From positions 1,119,001 through 1,183,000 of the forward strand of contig NZ_CP080025.1 in NCBI RefSeq assembly GCF_020463795.1: DNA of 64,000 nt, read 5' to 3'. Below the pieces are notes generated by a model. The model was not told the DNA's origin. It did no database searches and saw nothing but the letters and a program-made list of their open reading frames with translations. How positions within the stretch are numbered: the stretch's first letter is position 1; each line of letters starts with the position of its first letter. The position numbers and the translations under genes are program-made. This document shows positions 27,127 to 35,551 of the stretch, one piece after another. This DNA comes from Echinicola marina. Its GTDB lineage: Bacteria; Bacteroidota; Bacteroidia; Cytophagales; Cyclobacteriaceae.

Positions 27127-28167
27127 ATGGAAAACGATCCTGCCCATATCGCAAGGGTAATCTACCTGCTTAAAAAACAAGCCGGGAACCAAAGACTTGA
27201 ATTATCCGAGCAAGTAGAACTTAGGGATTGGATAGACCGATCCCCGCAGAACAAGGAATTATTTGAGCAGCTACAGGATTCAACGCTACGGGACCAATGG
27301 CTGGACCAAATAAGGGGGTACAATACTTCCCAGGCCCTGGAGCGTGTGCATAACCGGATTAGTCGTCCATCATTTACAAGGGAAAAAACTCCTGCATCTA
27401 AAAACGGAGTTTTGAGAAAAACGATACTATCCATCGCTGCCTCCCTGGTACTGTTGCTGGGCATCGGGTATTTCTTCCGCTATGAACTTCTGAATATCCT
27501 GGCACCGGTTAAAATGGAAACAATGCTTACAAGTAAAGCAGAGCGAAAAACGATAGCCCTACCGGATGGCACCCAAGTATGGCTAAGCCCAGGAAGTGTT
27601 TTGGAGTACCCTATGGAGTTCAGAGGGCCGGTAAGGGAGGTGAATCTAAAAGGAGAAGCCTTTTTCGAGGTGCAACCTGATAAGCAGCATCCCTTTATTA
27701 TCCTCTCAGGGCAGCTAGAAACCAAAGTCCTCGGCACGTCCTTTAACCTGACAGCTTATGAAGGGGATGAAGATGTGACGGTCACCCTTCTGGAAGGGGC
27801 TGTGTCGTTAAAACCTGCCGGGGAAAAGAACAAATCGCCGACCATCCTTCATCCCAATGAACAGGCAGTTTTCGAAAAAGAAAACCGGTCCATTCGAAAA
27901 GAAATGGTTACGGATGCCCGTAAGTACCTCTCCCGGCGCAACGGTATCTTCCGGTACGAGGCGGCCAGACTGGAAGAAGTAGTTCAGGATATGGAGCGTC
28001 AGTACGGTGTAAAAATTCAGTTGGACTCAAGCATGGTCAACCGGGAGTATTATGGCACCATGAATACCGAAGATGAACTTCTTGTCATGCTGGAAAAAAT
28101 AAGTCTGGTTATGAATGCCGGATGGTATGGAGCCGGTGAAAATACATATCGAATAAAACCCAAATAG
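27127..28167 (+). CDS. FecR-type anti-sigma factor
   Basis: A 346-aa inner-membrane protein. A cytosolic N-terminal domain (about 1-95) would hold the sigma factor. One TM helix follows (TILSIAASLVLLLGIGYFF, about 99-117). The periplasmic FecR domain includes IALPDGTQVWLSPGSVLEYP, VNLKGEAFFEV and GTSFNLTAYEGDEDVTVTLL, and the DUF4974 domain at the end RYEAARLEEVVQDMERQYGV. It passes the signal from the SusC STN domain to the sigma factor encoded 93 bp upstream. Confidence 0.93.
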   Translation: MENDPAHIARVIYLLKKQAGNQRLELSEQVELRDWIDRSPQNKELFEQLQDSTLRDQWLDQIRGYNTSQALERVHNRISRPSFTREKTPASKNGVLRKTILSIAASLVLLLGIGYFFRYELLNILAPVKMETMLTSKAERKTIALPDGTQVWLSPGSVLEYPMEFRGPVREVNLKGEAFFEVQPDKQHPFIILSGQLETKVLGTSFNLTAYEGDEDVTVTLLEGAVSLKPAGEKNKSPTILHPNEQAVFEKENRSIRKEMVTDARKYLSRRNGIFRYEAARLEEVVQDMERQYGVKIQLDSSMVNREYYGTMNTEDELLVMLEKISLVMNAGWYGAGENTYRIKPK

Positions 28168-28492
28168 ACTAAGGAGGTTAACGGTAACTTTCTTCATATC
28201 GGTTTAACAAACCACAGATCTGTATAATCAAGAAAAGGCCGTGGCTTTGCCGTGGTTAGATTCTCTAAAAGAAGTGGCTCCTGCCTGCCGCTAAATCTAT
28301 GTTTCATCTAAATCCAAATCAAACAATCTATTTCAGGCAGTTGGTGGGCGGGGCCATTTTCTAAAAAACAACTCCCGCTTTTGAAAACCTTGGCCGGTAA
28401 GCAAAAGCGAGAGTGCATAATCAAATGCGGGCCTAAAAGCGGGCGTCTGGAAAACTTCGCTTTAAGCCCTGACACTTAACGGTATTAAAAAT
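28168..28492 (+). promoter_or_regulatory. 325-bp leader between fecR and susC with a strong hairpin
   Basis: No gene seen. An inverted repeat with CGCTTTTG/CAAAAGCG as core and CTC/GAG outside one mismatch spans 28372-28413, followed by a second pairing AAAGCG ... CGCTTT to about 28463. This leader probably carries the sigma-factor-dependent promoter and an RNA structure controlling susC; no motif could be assigned. Confidence 0.4.
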
Positions 28493-31400
28493 ATGAAAAA
28501 AACTCTACTTCTCCATGCAGGCAGTATGGGGAGTACCCACCTGTTTTCGGGTGATGCCCCCTGCTTTCTGCTATCTATCCAATCGAAGGTCCCCAGGTTG
28601 GGGCCAAGGCTCCTTTACATTATGAAATGGTCCCTTTTTATCACCGGAATAATTTGTTGTACTGCGGCCACACTGTTGGCCGGGGAGGTAAAGGGACAGT
28701 CTGCCCTCGATAAGGAGGTTTCTATTGAGATCAAAAACCAATTGCTGAAAGATGCCCTGGATGAGATTTCTACCAGGGCAGAGGTGACTTTCGTGTACAG
28801 CGATAAGGTGGCCGCTAGCCGGGAAAAAGTGAATGTTATAGCCACTAACCGGGCATTACGAAAGGTACTGGACGATGTTTTTCTTAATCTCCCATTTGGG
28901 TACCAGTCCCTGGGAAACGAAATTGTTATCAAACACGATCCCAAAAAAGACTTTTCCCCAGGAAAAAGACCCGTCCCCACCCAACTGGAAATATCGATGG
29001 AGCAGGTAAGAGGGGTTGTTCTTGACCCAGATGGATACCCCCTTCCCGGGGCCACGATCCAGGTTAAAGGTTCTAACTGGGGAACCGTTACTGATGAAAA
29101 TGGAGAGTTTATATTAAATAATGTCCAAAAGGGAGACATCCTTATTATTTCCATGATTGGTTTTGAGAAGATAGAAATAGAGGTCAGAAACTTTTCGGAA
29201 AATATGGTAGTGCCCCTTAAGGAAAAAGTCTCTGAATTGGACGAAGCGGTGGTCATAGCTTATGGTACGACCACCCGGAGATTAAATACCGGCTCAATAG
29301 GGAGAATTACTGCCAGGGAAATAGAAAAGCAACCTGTTTTGAATCCGTTAGGAACCCTGCAGGGAAGAATACCTGGGTTAGTCATTAGTGAGTCCAGTGG
29401 TGTTTCGGGAGCTCAATTCAATGTAGAAATAAGAGGCAGAAATACCATAGATGACGGGATTTCAAATAATTCACCTCTTTTTATTGTGGACGGTGTACCC
29501 TTTGGCCCGGGCAATGATAACTTCAATCAACTGGCATCAGCAGCCAATAACCCGAGCCAGATTTCTTCAGGAGGATTTAGCCCGTTAAGCTTGATCAACC
29601 CTTCATATATAGAGAGCATAGAAGTATTAAAAGATGCCGATGCCACAGCTATTTATGGAAGCAGGGGAGCCAATGGAGTTATACTCATTACCACAAAAAA
29701 AGGGAAAAGTGGAGCAACCAATGTAAATATTAATGTGTATACCGGTGCTGCCCGGGCAGGGAGAACAGTAAATATGCTTAATACTTCTCAATACATCGAA
29801 ATGCGAAAAGAGGCATTTGCTAATGACGGGGTTGAGCCTACGAATTCTACAGCCCCCGACCTGCTTATTTGGGATACGACCCGTTTTACAGATTGGAGAA
29901 AGGAGCTTATTGGCGGTACAGCAAGAGTAAACAATATACAAGCAAGTATTTCAGGGGGAAGTGATAGAACCCAATTTCTTTTGGGAGGAACCTATCGAAA
30001 GGAGACAACCGTTTACCCGGGGGATTTTTCCAATAAAAGGGCTGCAGCCAACTTCTCTTTGACGCACCGGTCATCGGATGACAGGCTTAATGCCCGGTTA
30101 TCAGTGAATTACGCCTCACTGATCAATAATATTGTGCAGAGTGATCTTACCCGGTACCTAAACCTTCCCCCTAACTTCCCTGCCTTACTGGATGATAACG
30201 GTGATCTAAATTGGAGTGAAAAGGGAGTTCCCTTTGCCAATATGGGAATTGTTAATCCATTGTCCTACCTGTTCCAGACTTATGAAGGGAAAACAGAAAA
30301 CTTAATAAGTAATCTCAATTTAGAATATAAAATAGCTCCCTTTTTGTCCTTTCGGACCAGTTTAGGCTATAACACTACCTATGTTGACGAAATAACAACC
30401 AGGCCATCCACTTCTTTAGACCCGTCCAGAGGGTTGCTTCCTTCCGCTTCTTTTGCCAATAATGCTCTCCGTAGTTGGATTGCTGAACCCCAGGTTGAAC
30501 TATATAAATCCATTTCACATGGAGAATTAAATGTCTTATTGGGAGCTACCTGGCAATCCAATGATTCCGATGCCACCTCGCTTACCGGAAGGAATTACAA
30601 TAGTGATTTATTATTGCATTCCATTCAAGCGGCCGGTACCGTTAGTGCCCAGAATAGCAATTCTCAATACAAATACACTGCTGCTTTTGCACGGATAAAC
30701 TACAACTGGGAAAATAAATATATATTGAACCTGACCGGCAGGCGTGACGGCAGCAGTCGCTTTGGACCCAACAACCGCTTTTCCAATTTTGGAGCCGTAG
30801 GCGGAGCCTGGTTATTTTCGAATGAGCCTTTTGGTAAAAAACTCAGTCCCGTGGTAAGCTTTGGTAAGATCAGAGGAAGTTACGGGATCACCGGGAATGA
30901 TCAGATCGGGGATTACTTATACTTAGATACGTGGGGCTCAACCTATAATACGGTTAATGGGAATGCAGGTCTTTATCCTACAAAATTATTTAATCCTGAT
31001 TATCAATGGGAAAAGAATAGCAAAATTGAAGCTACATTGGAGTTGGGATTATTTAGTGACCAGGTATTCTTCTCCGCAACATGGTATCGCAACAGGAGCA
31101 GTAACCAATTGGTTAATTATCCTTTGCCCTATATCACGGGATTTAACCGATTGGTGGACAACCTCAATGCCCTTATCGAAAACAGGGGTTTTGAATTTAT
31201 AGTGGAGAGCAAAAATATAGAAACCCCAGGTTTTAGCTGGTCTACGTCCCTTAATCTTACGGCACCGAAAAATAAGCTTTTAGCGTTTCCGAACTTGGAA
31301 ACTTCTCCCTATTCCAGCCGGTTTGAGATAGGCCATTCCTTAAACTTGATAAAAGGATATCAATACATTGGAGTGAATCCTGAAACAGGAGTATATGAAT

Positions 31401-31969
31401 TTGTCGATGTAAACAATGACGGGAGCTTAAGTACAGGGGATTACCAACCTTTGGGAAATACTGATCCCAAATTTTACGGGGGGATCTCCAACAGTTTACA
31501 TTTTAGAAACCTGCAAATCGATTTCTTGTTGGAATTCCGAAAACAAACGGGAGTGAATTATTTCCGGTATTTTAATACTTACAGACCCGGGTCGGCTATC
31601 AATCAACCTACGATTATCAATGAACGGTGGAAGCAGCCAGGGGATATTACAGAAATACAAAAGTTAACCAGAGGTGCAGGAGCAAGTGATGCCAATAACG
31701 CGAGCTCTTACATGGTACGTTCAGATAAGATCTATAGCGATGCTTCCTTTATCCGGCTGAAGAACGTATCGCTTTCCTACTTGTTTCCGCAAAAATATTT
31801 CCGGGAAACTCCGTTTTCGAATGCCCGGGTATATGCCCAGGCCCAAAACCTGTTGACCTTCACTAACTACTATGGAGACCCTGAGACCCAGGATATACAG
31901 AGAATGCCTCCTATGCGAATGATCACCCTGGGAATTCAATTTAATGTATCCATGGATAGCCTAAAGTAA
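28493..31969 (+). CDS. SusC/RagA-family TonB-linked outer-membrane transporter with STN signalling domain
   Basis: Outer-membrane import channel powered by TonB. The order is: extended N-terminus with signal helix (WSLFITGIICCTAATLLAGE; inner start 28622 possible), STN domain (EVSIEIKNQLLKDALDEIST ... , about 75-145) for talking to FecR, carboxypeptidase-like domain (VRGVVLDPDGYPLPGATIQV, about 175), plug (LNPLGTLQGRIPGLVISESS, IEVLKDADATAIYGSRGANG), then a 22-strand barrel. At 1158 aa it is complete. SusD follows after 6 bp. Bacteroidota use such pairs for glycans, peptides and other large nutrients; nothing here fixes the substrate, since no glycosidase is adjacent. Confidence 0.95.
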   Translation: MKKTLLLHAGSMGSTHLFSGDAPCFLLSIQSKVPRLGPRLLYIMKWSLFITGIICCTAATLLAGEVKGQSALDKEVSIEIKNQLLKDALDEISTRAEVTFVYSDKVAASREKVNVIATNRALRKVLDDVFLNLPFGYQSLGNEIVIKHDPKKDFSPGKRPVPTQLEISMEQVRGVVLDPDGYPLPGATIQVKGSNWGTVTDENGEFILNNVQKGDILIISMIGFEKIEIEVRNFSENMVVPLKEKVSELDEAVVIAYGTTTRRLNTGSIGRITAREIEKQPVLNPLGTLQGRIPGLVISESSGVSGAQFNVEIRGRNTIDDGISNNSPLFIVDGVPFGPGNDNFNQLASAANNPSQISSGGFSPLSLINPSYIESIEVLKDADATAIYGSRGANGVILITTKKGKSGATNVNINVYTGAARAGRTVNMLNTSQYIEMRKEAFANDGVEPTNSTAPDLLIWDTTRFTDWRKELIGGTARVNNIQASISGGSDRTQFLLGGTYRKETTVYPGDFSNKRAAANFSLTHRSSDDRLNARLSVNYASLINNIVQSDLTRYLNLPPNFPALLDDNGDLNWSEKGVPFANMGIVNPLSYLFQTYEGKTENLISNLNLEYKIAPFLSFRTSLGYNTTYVDEITTRPSTSLDPSRGLLPSASFANNALRSWIAEPQVELYKSISHGELNVLLGATWQSNDSDATSLTGRNYNSDLLLHSIQAAGTVSAQNSNSQYKYTAAFARINYNWENKYILNLTGRRDGSSRFGPNNRFSNFGAVGGAWLFSNEPFGKKLSPVVSFGKIRGSYGITGNDQIGDYLYLDTWGSTYNTVNGNAGLYPTKLFNPDYQWEKNSKIEATLELGLFSDQVFFSATWYRNRSSNQLVNYPLPYITGFNRLVDNLNALIENRGFEFIVESKNIETPGFSWSTSLNLTAPKNKLLAFPNLETSPYSSRFEIGHSLNLIKGYQYIGVNPETGVYEFVDVNNDGSLSTGDYQPLGNTDPKFYGGISNSLHFRNLQIDFLLEFRKQTGVNYFRYFNTYRPGSAINQPTIINERWKQPGDITEIQKLTRGAGASDANNASSYMVRSDKIYSDASFIRLKNVSLSYLFPQKYFRETPFSNARVYAQAQNLLTFTNYYGDPETQDIQRMPPMRMITLGIQFNVSMDSLK

Positions 31970-31975
31970 AATATT

Positions 31976-33361
31976 ATGAAACCATATATAAAAAGTACCA
32001 TAATAATATCGCTGTTTCCATTTTTATTGTTGGGAGCATGCAAAGAGTTTATCGATGTCCCCCTTCCCGAAAATCAGATACAGGCCATGGAAGTATTTGA
32101 AAATGAATTGACGGCCCTTTCTGCGGTATATGGAGTATATAATACCATAAGCCAGGGGAATTTACACCTGGCAAGGGGAGGAATGAGTGTTTATATAGGA
32201 TTAACCTCAGACGAACTGGCGATTGCCAGCCCAAACACCACTGCCGAACCTTTTTATGAAAACAACCTGGACGCAGAGAATACCACGGTTAGAAATAACT
32301 TCTGGAATTCATCATACCGGATCATTTATCATATCAATGCAGTCATAGAAGGCTTGGAGAACTCGAAGGAACTAACGACAGAATTCAAAAATCCATTAAT
32401 TGCAGAGATGAAAGTAATACGGGCGTTTTATTACTTTTATTTGGCTAATATATTTGGACCGGCTCCTTTAGTTATTCAAACGAATTACGAGGCAAACGCC
32501 TTACAACCTAACACATCTTCGGTAGGAGAAATATATGACCTGATTGTTTCAGATCTCCTTACATCTAAGGATATGCTACCAAAGGATAGAGGCGAGGCAG
32601 AAAAGATGAGGCCTGATCGATATGTGGTATCCTCACTTTTAGCCCGGGCATATTTGTATACTGAAAAATGGACAGAGGCAGCGACAGAAGCTACAGAAGT
32701 GATCGAATCCGGGAAGTTTTTACTGGAACCAGATCTGGATGATGTTTTTATAGTGGAGAGTAGAGAAGCAATTTGGCAAATTCCTTCCTCCGATGATTTT
32801 GGACAAAATATCCCTGAAGGAGGGGCTTTTGTTCCTTCTTCACCGACTATGGTTCCCCGGTACGTGATTACGGAGACATTGCTCAATGGTTTTGCCCCTG
32901 GTGATTTGAGAAGAGACAGCTGGCTATCATTCAATACTGTTGATGGAACAGATTTTTATTTTCCCTATAAATATAAGGTTCAATCATCATCCTCGCCGAT
33001 TTCGGAAAGAAATACCCTTTTACGATTAGCAGAAATTTATCTCATCCGGTCAGAAGCGCTGCTTAGACTGGATCAAATAGCTCTATCCAGGGAAGATTTG
33101 AATGCTATCCGGGAGCGTGCGGATCTTATACCTGCTACGACTACTGACCGTGAAGAACTCGCCGACCTGATTGAAAGGGAAAAGCAGTTGGAGTTTTTTG
33201 CGGAATGGGGACACAGGTGGTTTGATTTAAAGAGACTGGGGAAGGCCGGTGAGGTATTGGGTCCTTTAAAACCGAATTGGGAACCGTATAAAACCTTGTT
33301 CCCCATTCCGCAGGATGAATTAGAGCAGAATCCTAACCTTATCCAAAACACTGGCTATTAA
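31976..33361 (+). CDS. SusD/RagB-family nutrient-binding lipoprotein
   Basis: Surface lipoprotein forming the lid over the SusC channel. It has a lipoprotein signal with lipobox LGAC (Cys about 22), the N-terminal SusD-like region (FENELTALSAVYGVYNTISQ), TPR-like helices (VIRAFYYFYLANIFGPAPLV) and the C-terminal RagB signature (RLAEIYLIRSEALLRLDQ, LEFFAEWGHRWFDLKRLG). Length 461 aa is normal. It is 6 bp after susC and 12 bp before the thioredoxin-like gene. Confidence 0.95.
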   Translation: MKPYIKSTIIISLFPFLLLGACKEFIDVPLPENQIQAMEVFENELTALSAVYGVYNTISQGNLHLARGGMSVYIGLTSDELAIASPNTTAEPFYENNLDAENTTVRNNFWNSSYRIIYHINAVIEGLENSKELTTEFKNPLIAEMKVIRAFYYFYLANIFGPAPLVIQTNYEANALQPNTSSVGEIYDLIVSDLLTSKDMLPKDRGEAEKMRPDRYVVSSLLARAYLYTEKWTEAATEATEVIESGKFLLEPDLDDVFIVESREAIWQIPSSDDFGQNIPEGGAFVPSSPTMVPRYVITETLLNGFAPGDLRRDSWLSFNTVDGTDFYFPYKYKVQSSSSPISERNTLLRLAEIYLIRSEALLRLDQIALSREDLNAIRERADLIPATTTDREELADLIEREKQLEFFAEWGHRWFDLKRLGKAGEVLGPLKPNWEPYKTLFPIPQDELEQNPNLIQNTGY

Positions 33362-33373
33362 AAGGAAATAAAA

Positions 33374-34717
33374 ATGAAGAAAATACTAATTACCCTAGCA
33401 ATACTATTTTGTTGGGTTCAGACAAATATAGGCCAACAACTTCGTGTCGGAGATAAAGTACCCGACTTTACTATTGAAAATGTAATCAATTATGATGCAC
33501 CTTCATTTAAAATATCTGACTTTGAGGGAAAACTAGTCATATTGGATTTTTGGAATCATGGATGTAAAGCCTGCATCCGGGCGTTTCCCAAAATAGATTC
33601 ATTGCAAAAGGAATTCTCTGACCAGTTACAGTTTATTATGGTAAACAATGAGGATAAAGAGAAATCTGAAAAATGGATTGCTAAAAGAAGTAATTTCAGA
33701 ATACCTGATGTTCCCATGGTAACTGGGGGAGGTAAATTATCAAAGGCCTTTCCTCAGAATTTTTATCCCTGGCATGTATGGATCGATGAAAACCGGATTG
33801 TCCGCTTCATTACGGGGGGCTCAAATGCAAGCAGGAAAAACATCCAAAAGTTTTTAGAGGGGGAAGAACTCGATTTTAGTCAACTCTCGTACATATCAAA
33901 ATCCGACTCCCTATATACAACGACCCGGGAAGATTATGAAAATACGGTAAAATCAGCAGAGTACTACTCTTACCTGGCAAAGTACGATTTTATTAAAGGC
34001 CCTAAAAATAACTGGACCAGGAACAGGCAAAATGGAAAAATCAGAATATCAAGGGAATCCGGCTCCATAGCAAGTTTTTTTAGGGATGCTTTCTTTACGC
34101 CACAGGAAATTGACAGGTTCCCTAAGAATGCCTATGTGTTAAACGTTGAAGATGAATTTAAGTACCGGCCTCCAGAGGATAAGAGTTTACTGGATCAATG
34201 GATCAGTAAGAATATGTATTCTTACGACCTCGCCATCCCCGAATCCAGGGCGGAGGATTTGAATAGCTTTATGCAACAGGATTTAATGCGGTACTTCAAT
34301 GTAGAAGCCAGCAGAGAAAAACGACTAATAGACTGTTATGTATTGGTCAACACCGGGGATATTCAGAAGTTGCGAAGCAGTGAGGAAATGCCATCGGTGG
34401 ACAGCCTGTTTATCCAAGGCACTTCCGATAAAAAATTACCATCGGATTACCGCTACATGCAAAATATGCCCTTTGAACGTTTTGCCGATAGGATTGCATA
34501 TTGGGTAAGAAGTACATCCGGCATAGCGGTAGTAAATGAAGTAGAATTTAACGGGAATATTACTATAAAATTCAGCGCAGAACTAATAGATAGTATACTG
34601 CCAAAGGTGAAGAATTCACTTGACTTGGAGAAATTACGAAAAGAACTCAGGTCGTATGGACTGGATATCGTCAAGGAAGAGCGAATGATAGATTGCCTGG
34701 TAATTTCTGAAATATAG
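33374..34717 (+). CDS. TlpA-like thioredoxin-fold protein with long C-terminal domain
   Basis: Periplasmic protein with a signal peptide (to about residue 20). The redoxin/TlpA domain (about 22-150) contains the motif NHGCKAC with C64 and C67, a CxxC with KA between, so thiol-disulfide exchange is plausible. The remaining about 300 residues are not recognised; two similar segments near the end (LRSSEEMPSVDSLF and LRSYGLDIVKEERMIDCLVI) carry matching RLIDCYV/RMIDCLV strings, hinting at internal duplication. TlpA-like proteins often follow susCD under FecI/FecR control. Possible roles are disulfide repair of imported peptides or of the transport pair. Confidence 0.82.
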   Translation: MKKILITLAILFCWVQTNIGQQLRVGDKVPDFTIENVINYDAPSFKISDFEGKLVILDFWNHGCKACIRAFPKIDSLQKEFSDQLQFIMVNNEDKEKSEKWIAKRSNFRIPDVPMVTGGGKLSKAFPQNFYPWHVWIDENRIVRFITGGSNASRKNIQKFLEGEELDFSQLSYISKSDSLYTTTREDYENTVKSAEYYSYLAKYDFIKGPKNNWTRNRQNGKIRISRESGSIASFFRDAFFTPQEIDRFPKNAYVLNVEDEFKYRPPEDKSLLDQWISKNMYSYDLAIPESRAEDLNSFMQQDLMRYFNVEASREKRLIDCYVLVNTGDIQKLRSSEEMPSVDSLFIQGTSDKKLPSDYRYMQNMPFERFADRIAYWVRSTSGIAVVNEVEFNGNITIKFSAELIDSILPKVKNSLDLEKLRKELRSYGLDIVKEERMIDCLVISEI

Positions 34718-34738
34718 ATATTTAATATATGTAAAAAG

Positions 34739-34768
34739 ATAGGGAGTTAACCTTTTGTAACTCCCTAT
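34739..34768. terminator. Convergent terminator hairpin
   Basis: Perfect 11-bp stem ATAGGGAGTTA / TAACTCCCTAT with an 8-base loop, placed between a plus gene ending at 34717 and a minus gene ending at 34784. It probably stops transcription from both sides, though T-runs are weak. Confidence 0.7.
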
Positions 34769-34783
34769 TCACCTATGATAATT

Positions 34784-35089
34784 TTACTCTTCACTCAGGA
34801 AATCCTGATGTGTATCAATAGGAGGAGCATTGGGAGTTTGGGGTTCAGTATATCCCCTGGCACAATCAGGCTCAGTGATTGTTGGACACCCCGTTTCGCT
34901 CATAGCGAAATTCTTAGACACAGCACTTGTGCCTATTTGGTTTCCCAGGGTAGTACCATTCCACTCGTACCAATAAAGATCCTGTTGCACTTCAACTGCT
35001 TTTTCATTATGAGGAACAGTTAAAGCCACAGTAAGCCCCAAACCCATAACTAAGATCAGGGCTGTTAAAACAAATTTCAATCGTTTCAT
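34784..35089 (-). CDS. DUF6520-like small exported protein
   Basis: A 101-aa minus-strand protein with a signal peptide (RLKFVLTALILVMGLGLTVA). The mature part contains QQDLYWYEWNGTTLGNQIG and two Cys (CPTITEPDC), ending in an acidic tail. This matches the pattern of the DUF6520/NVEALA-like exported peptides that Bacteroidota encode near susCD or peptide-secretion genes; function is unknown. It is read away from the MocR-type regulator, sharing the 35090-35551 control region. Confidence 0.72.
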   Translation of the reverse strand: MKRLKFVLTALILVMGLGLTVALTVPHNEKAVEVQQDLYWYEWNGTTLGNQIGTSAVSKNFAMSETGCPTITEPDCARGYTEPQTPNAPPIDTHQDFLSEE

Positions 35090-35226
35090 AATCCTAAAAT
35101 TTAAAAAATTACGCCTACTCTATTCACAGGTTTTCAGCATCTCCTGATCGTCGCGCAACAATATTTTTAAATGACCTTTTTAAAAACTTTAGAGCTAATT
35201 TCGTAAGAAAAATAATACCGGGAGGG

Positions 35227-35256
35227 AGCCAGTTTGCACTTTTTCCGGTAGGCCAG
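35227..35256 (+). repeat. 30-bp operator-like direct repeat, copy 1
   Basis: It starts AGCCAGTTTGCACTTTTTCC and ends GGTAGGCCAG. It is 157 bp (about 15 helical turns) from copy 2, start to start. Confidence 0.7.
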
Positions 35257-35383
35257 CAGAGATTGCCTGTAAAGACTGGTGGTTTCAAAATCAGATTTTT
35301 AGGTTTTTCTTAAAACCATGATAAAACGGCATGGTGAAAATTTATAAAATCCTGATTTTCAAGTGTGATTAAAAATCACAGTA

Positions 35384-35413
35384 GGCCAGTTATCACTTTT
35401 TCTGGTAGGCCAG
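35384..35413 (+). repeat. 30-bp operator-like direct repeat, copy 2
   Basis: It starts GGCCAGTTATCACTTTTTCT and ends GGTAGGCCAG. Five bases differ from copy 1. It lies about 36 bp before the TACATTTG element. Confidence 0.7.
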
Positions 35414-35551
35414 AAAATCGTTTGGATCAGGGAAAGTGCATATTCTACTACATTTGCAGTTTCATAAAACAGAAAACTCAAGCTCCGGCAACTCTTCCTC
35501 ACACATCTTAGTTTAAACCATTCGCCAGGATGCTTGAAAAACATCCGTAGT

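Larger units (their letters stand above)
35090..35551. promoter_or_regulatory. Divergent control region with repeated operator-like boxes
   Basis: It separates the DUF6520-like gene (-) and the MocR gene (+). It holds two 30-bp direct repeats (35227-35256, 35384-35413), each framed by GGCCAG-type half-sites; a perfect palindrome TGTGATT-AAA-AATCACA (35364-35380); ACCATG/CATGGT (35316-35336); and a promoter-like TACATTTG (35449-35456) before the MocR gene. Confidence 0.65.
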
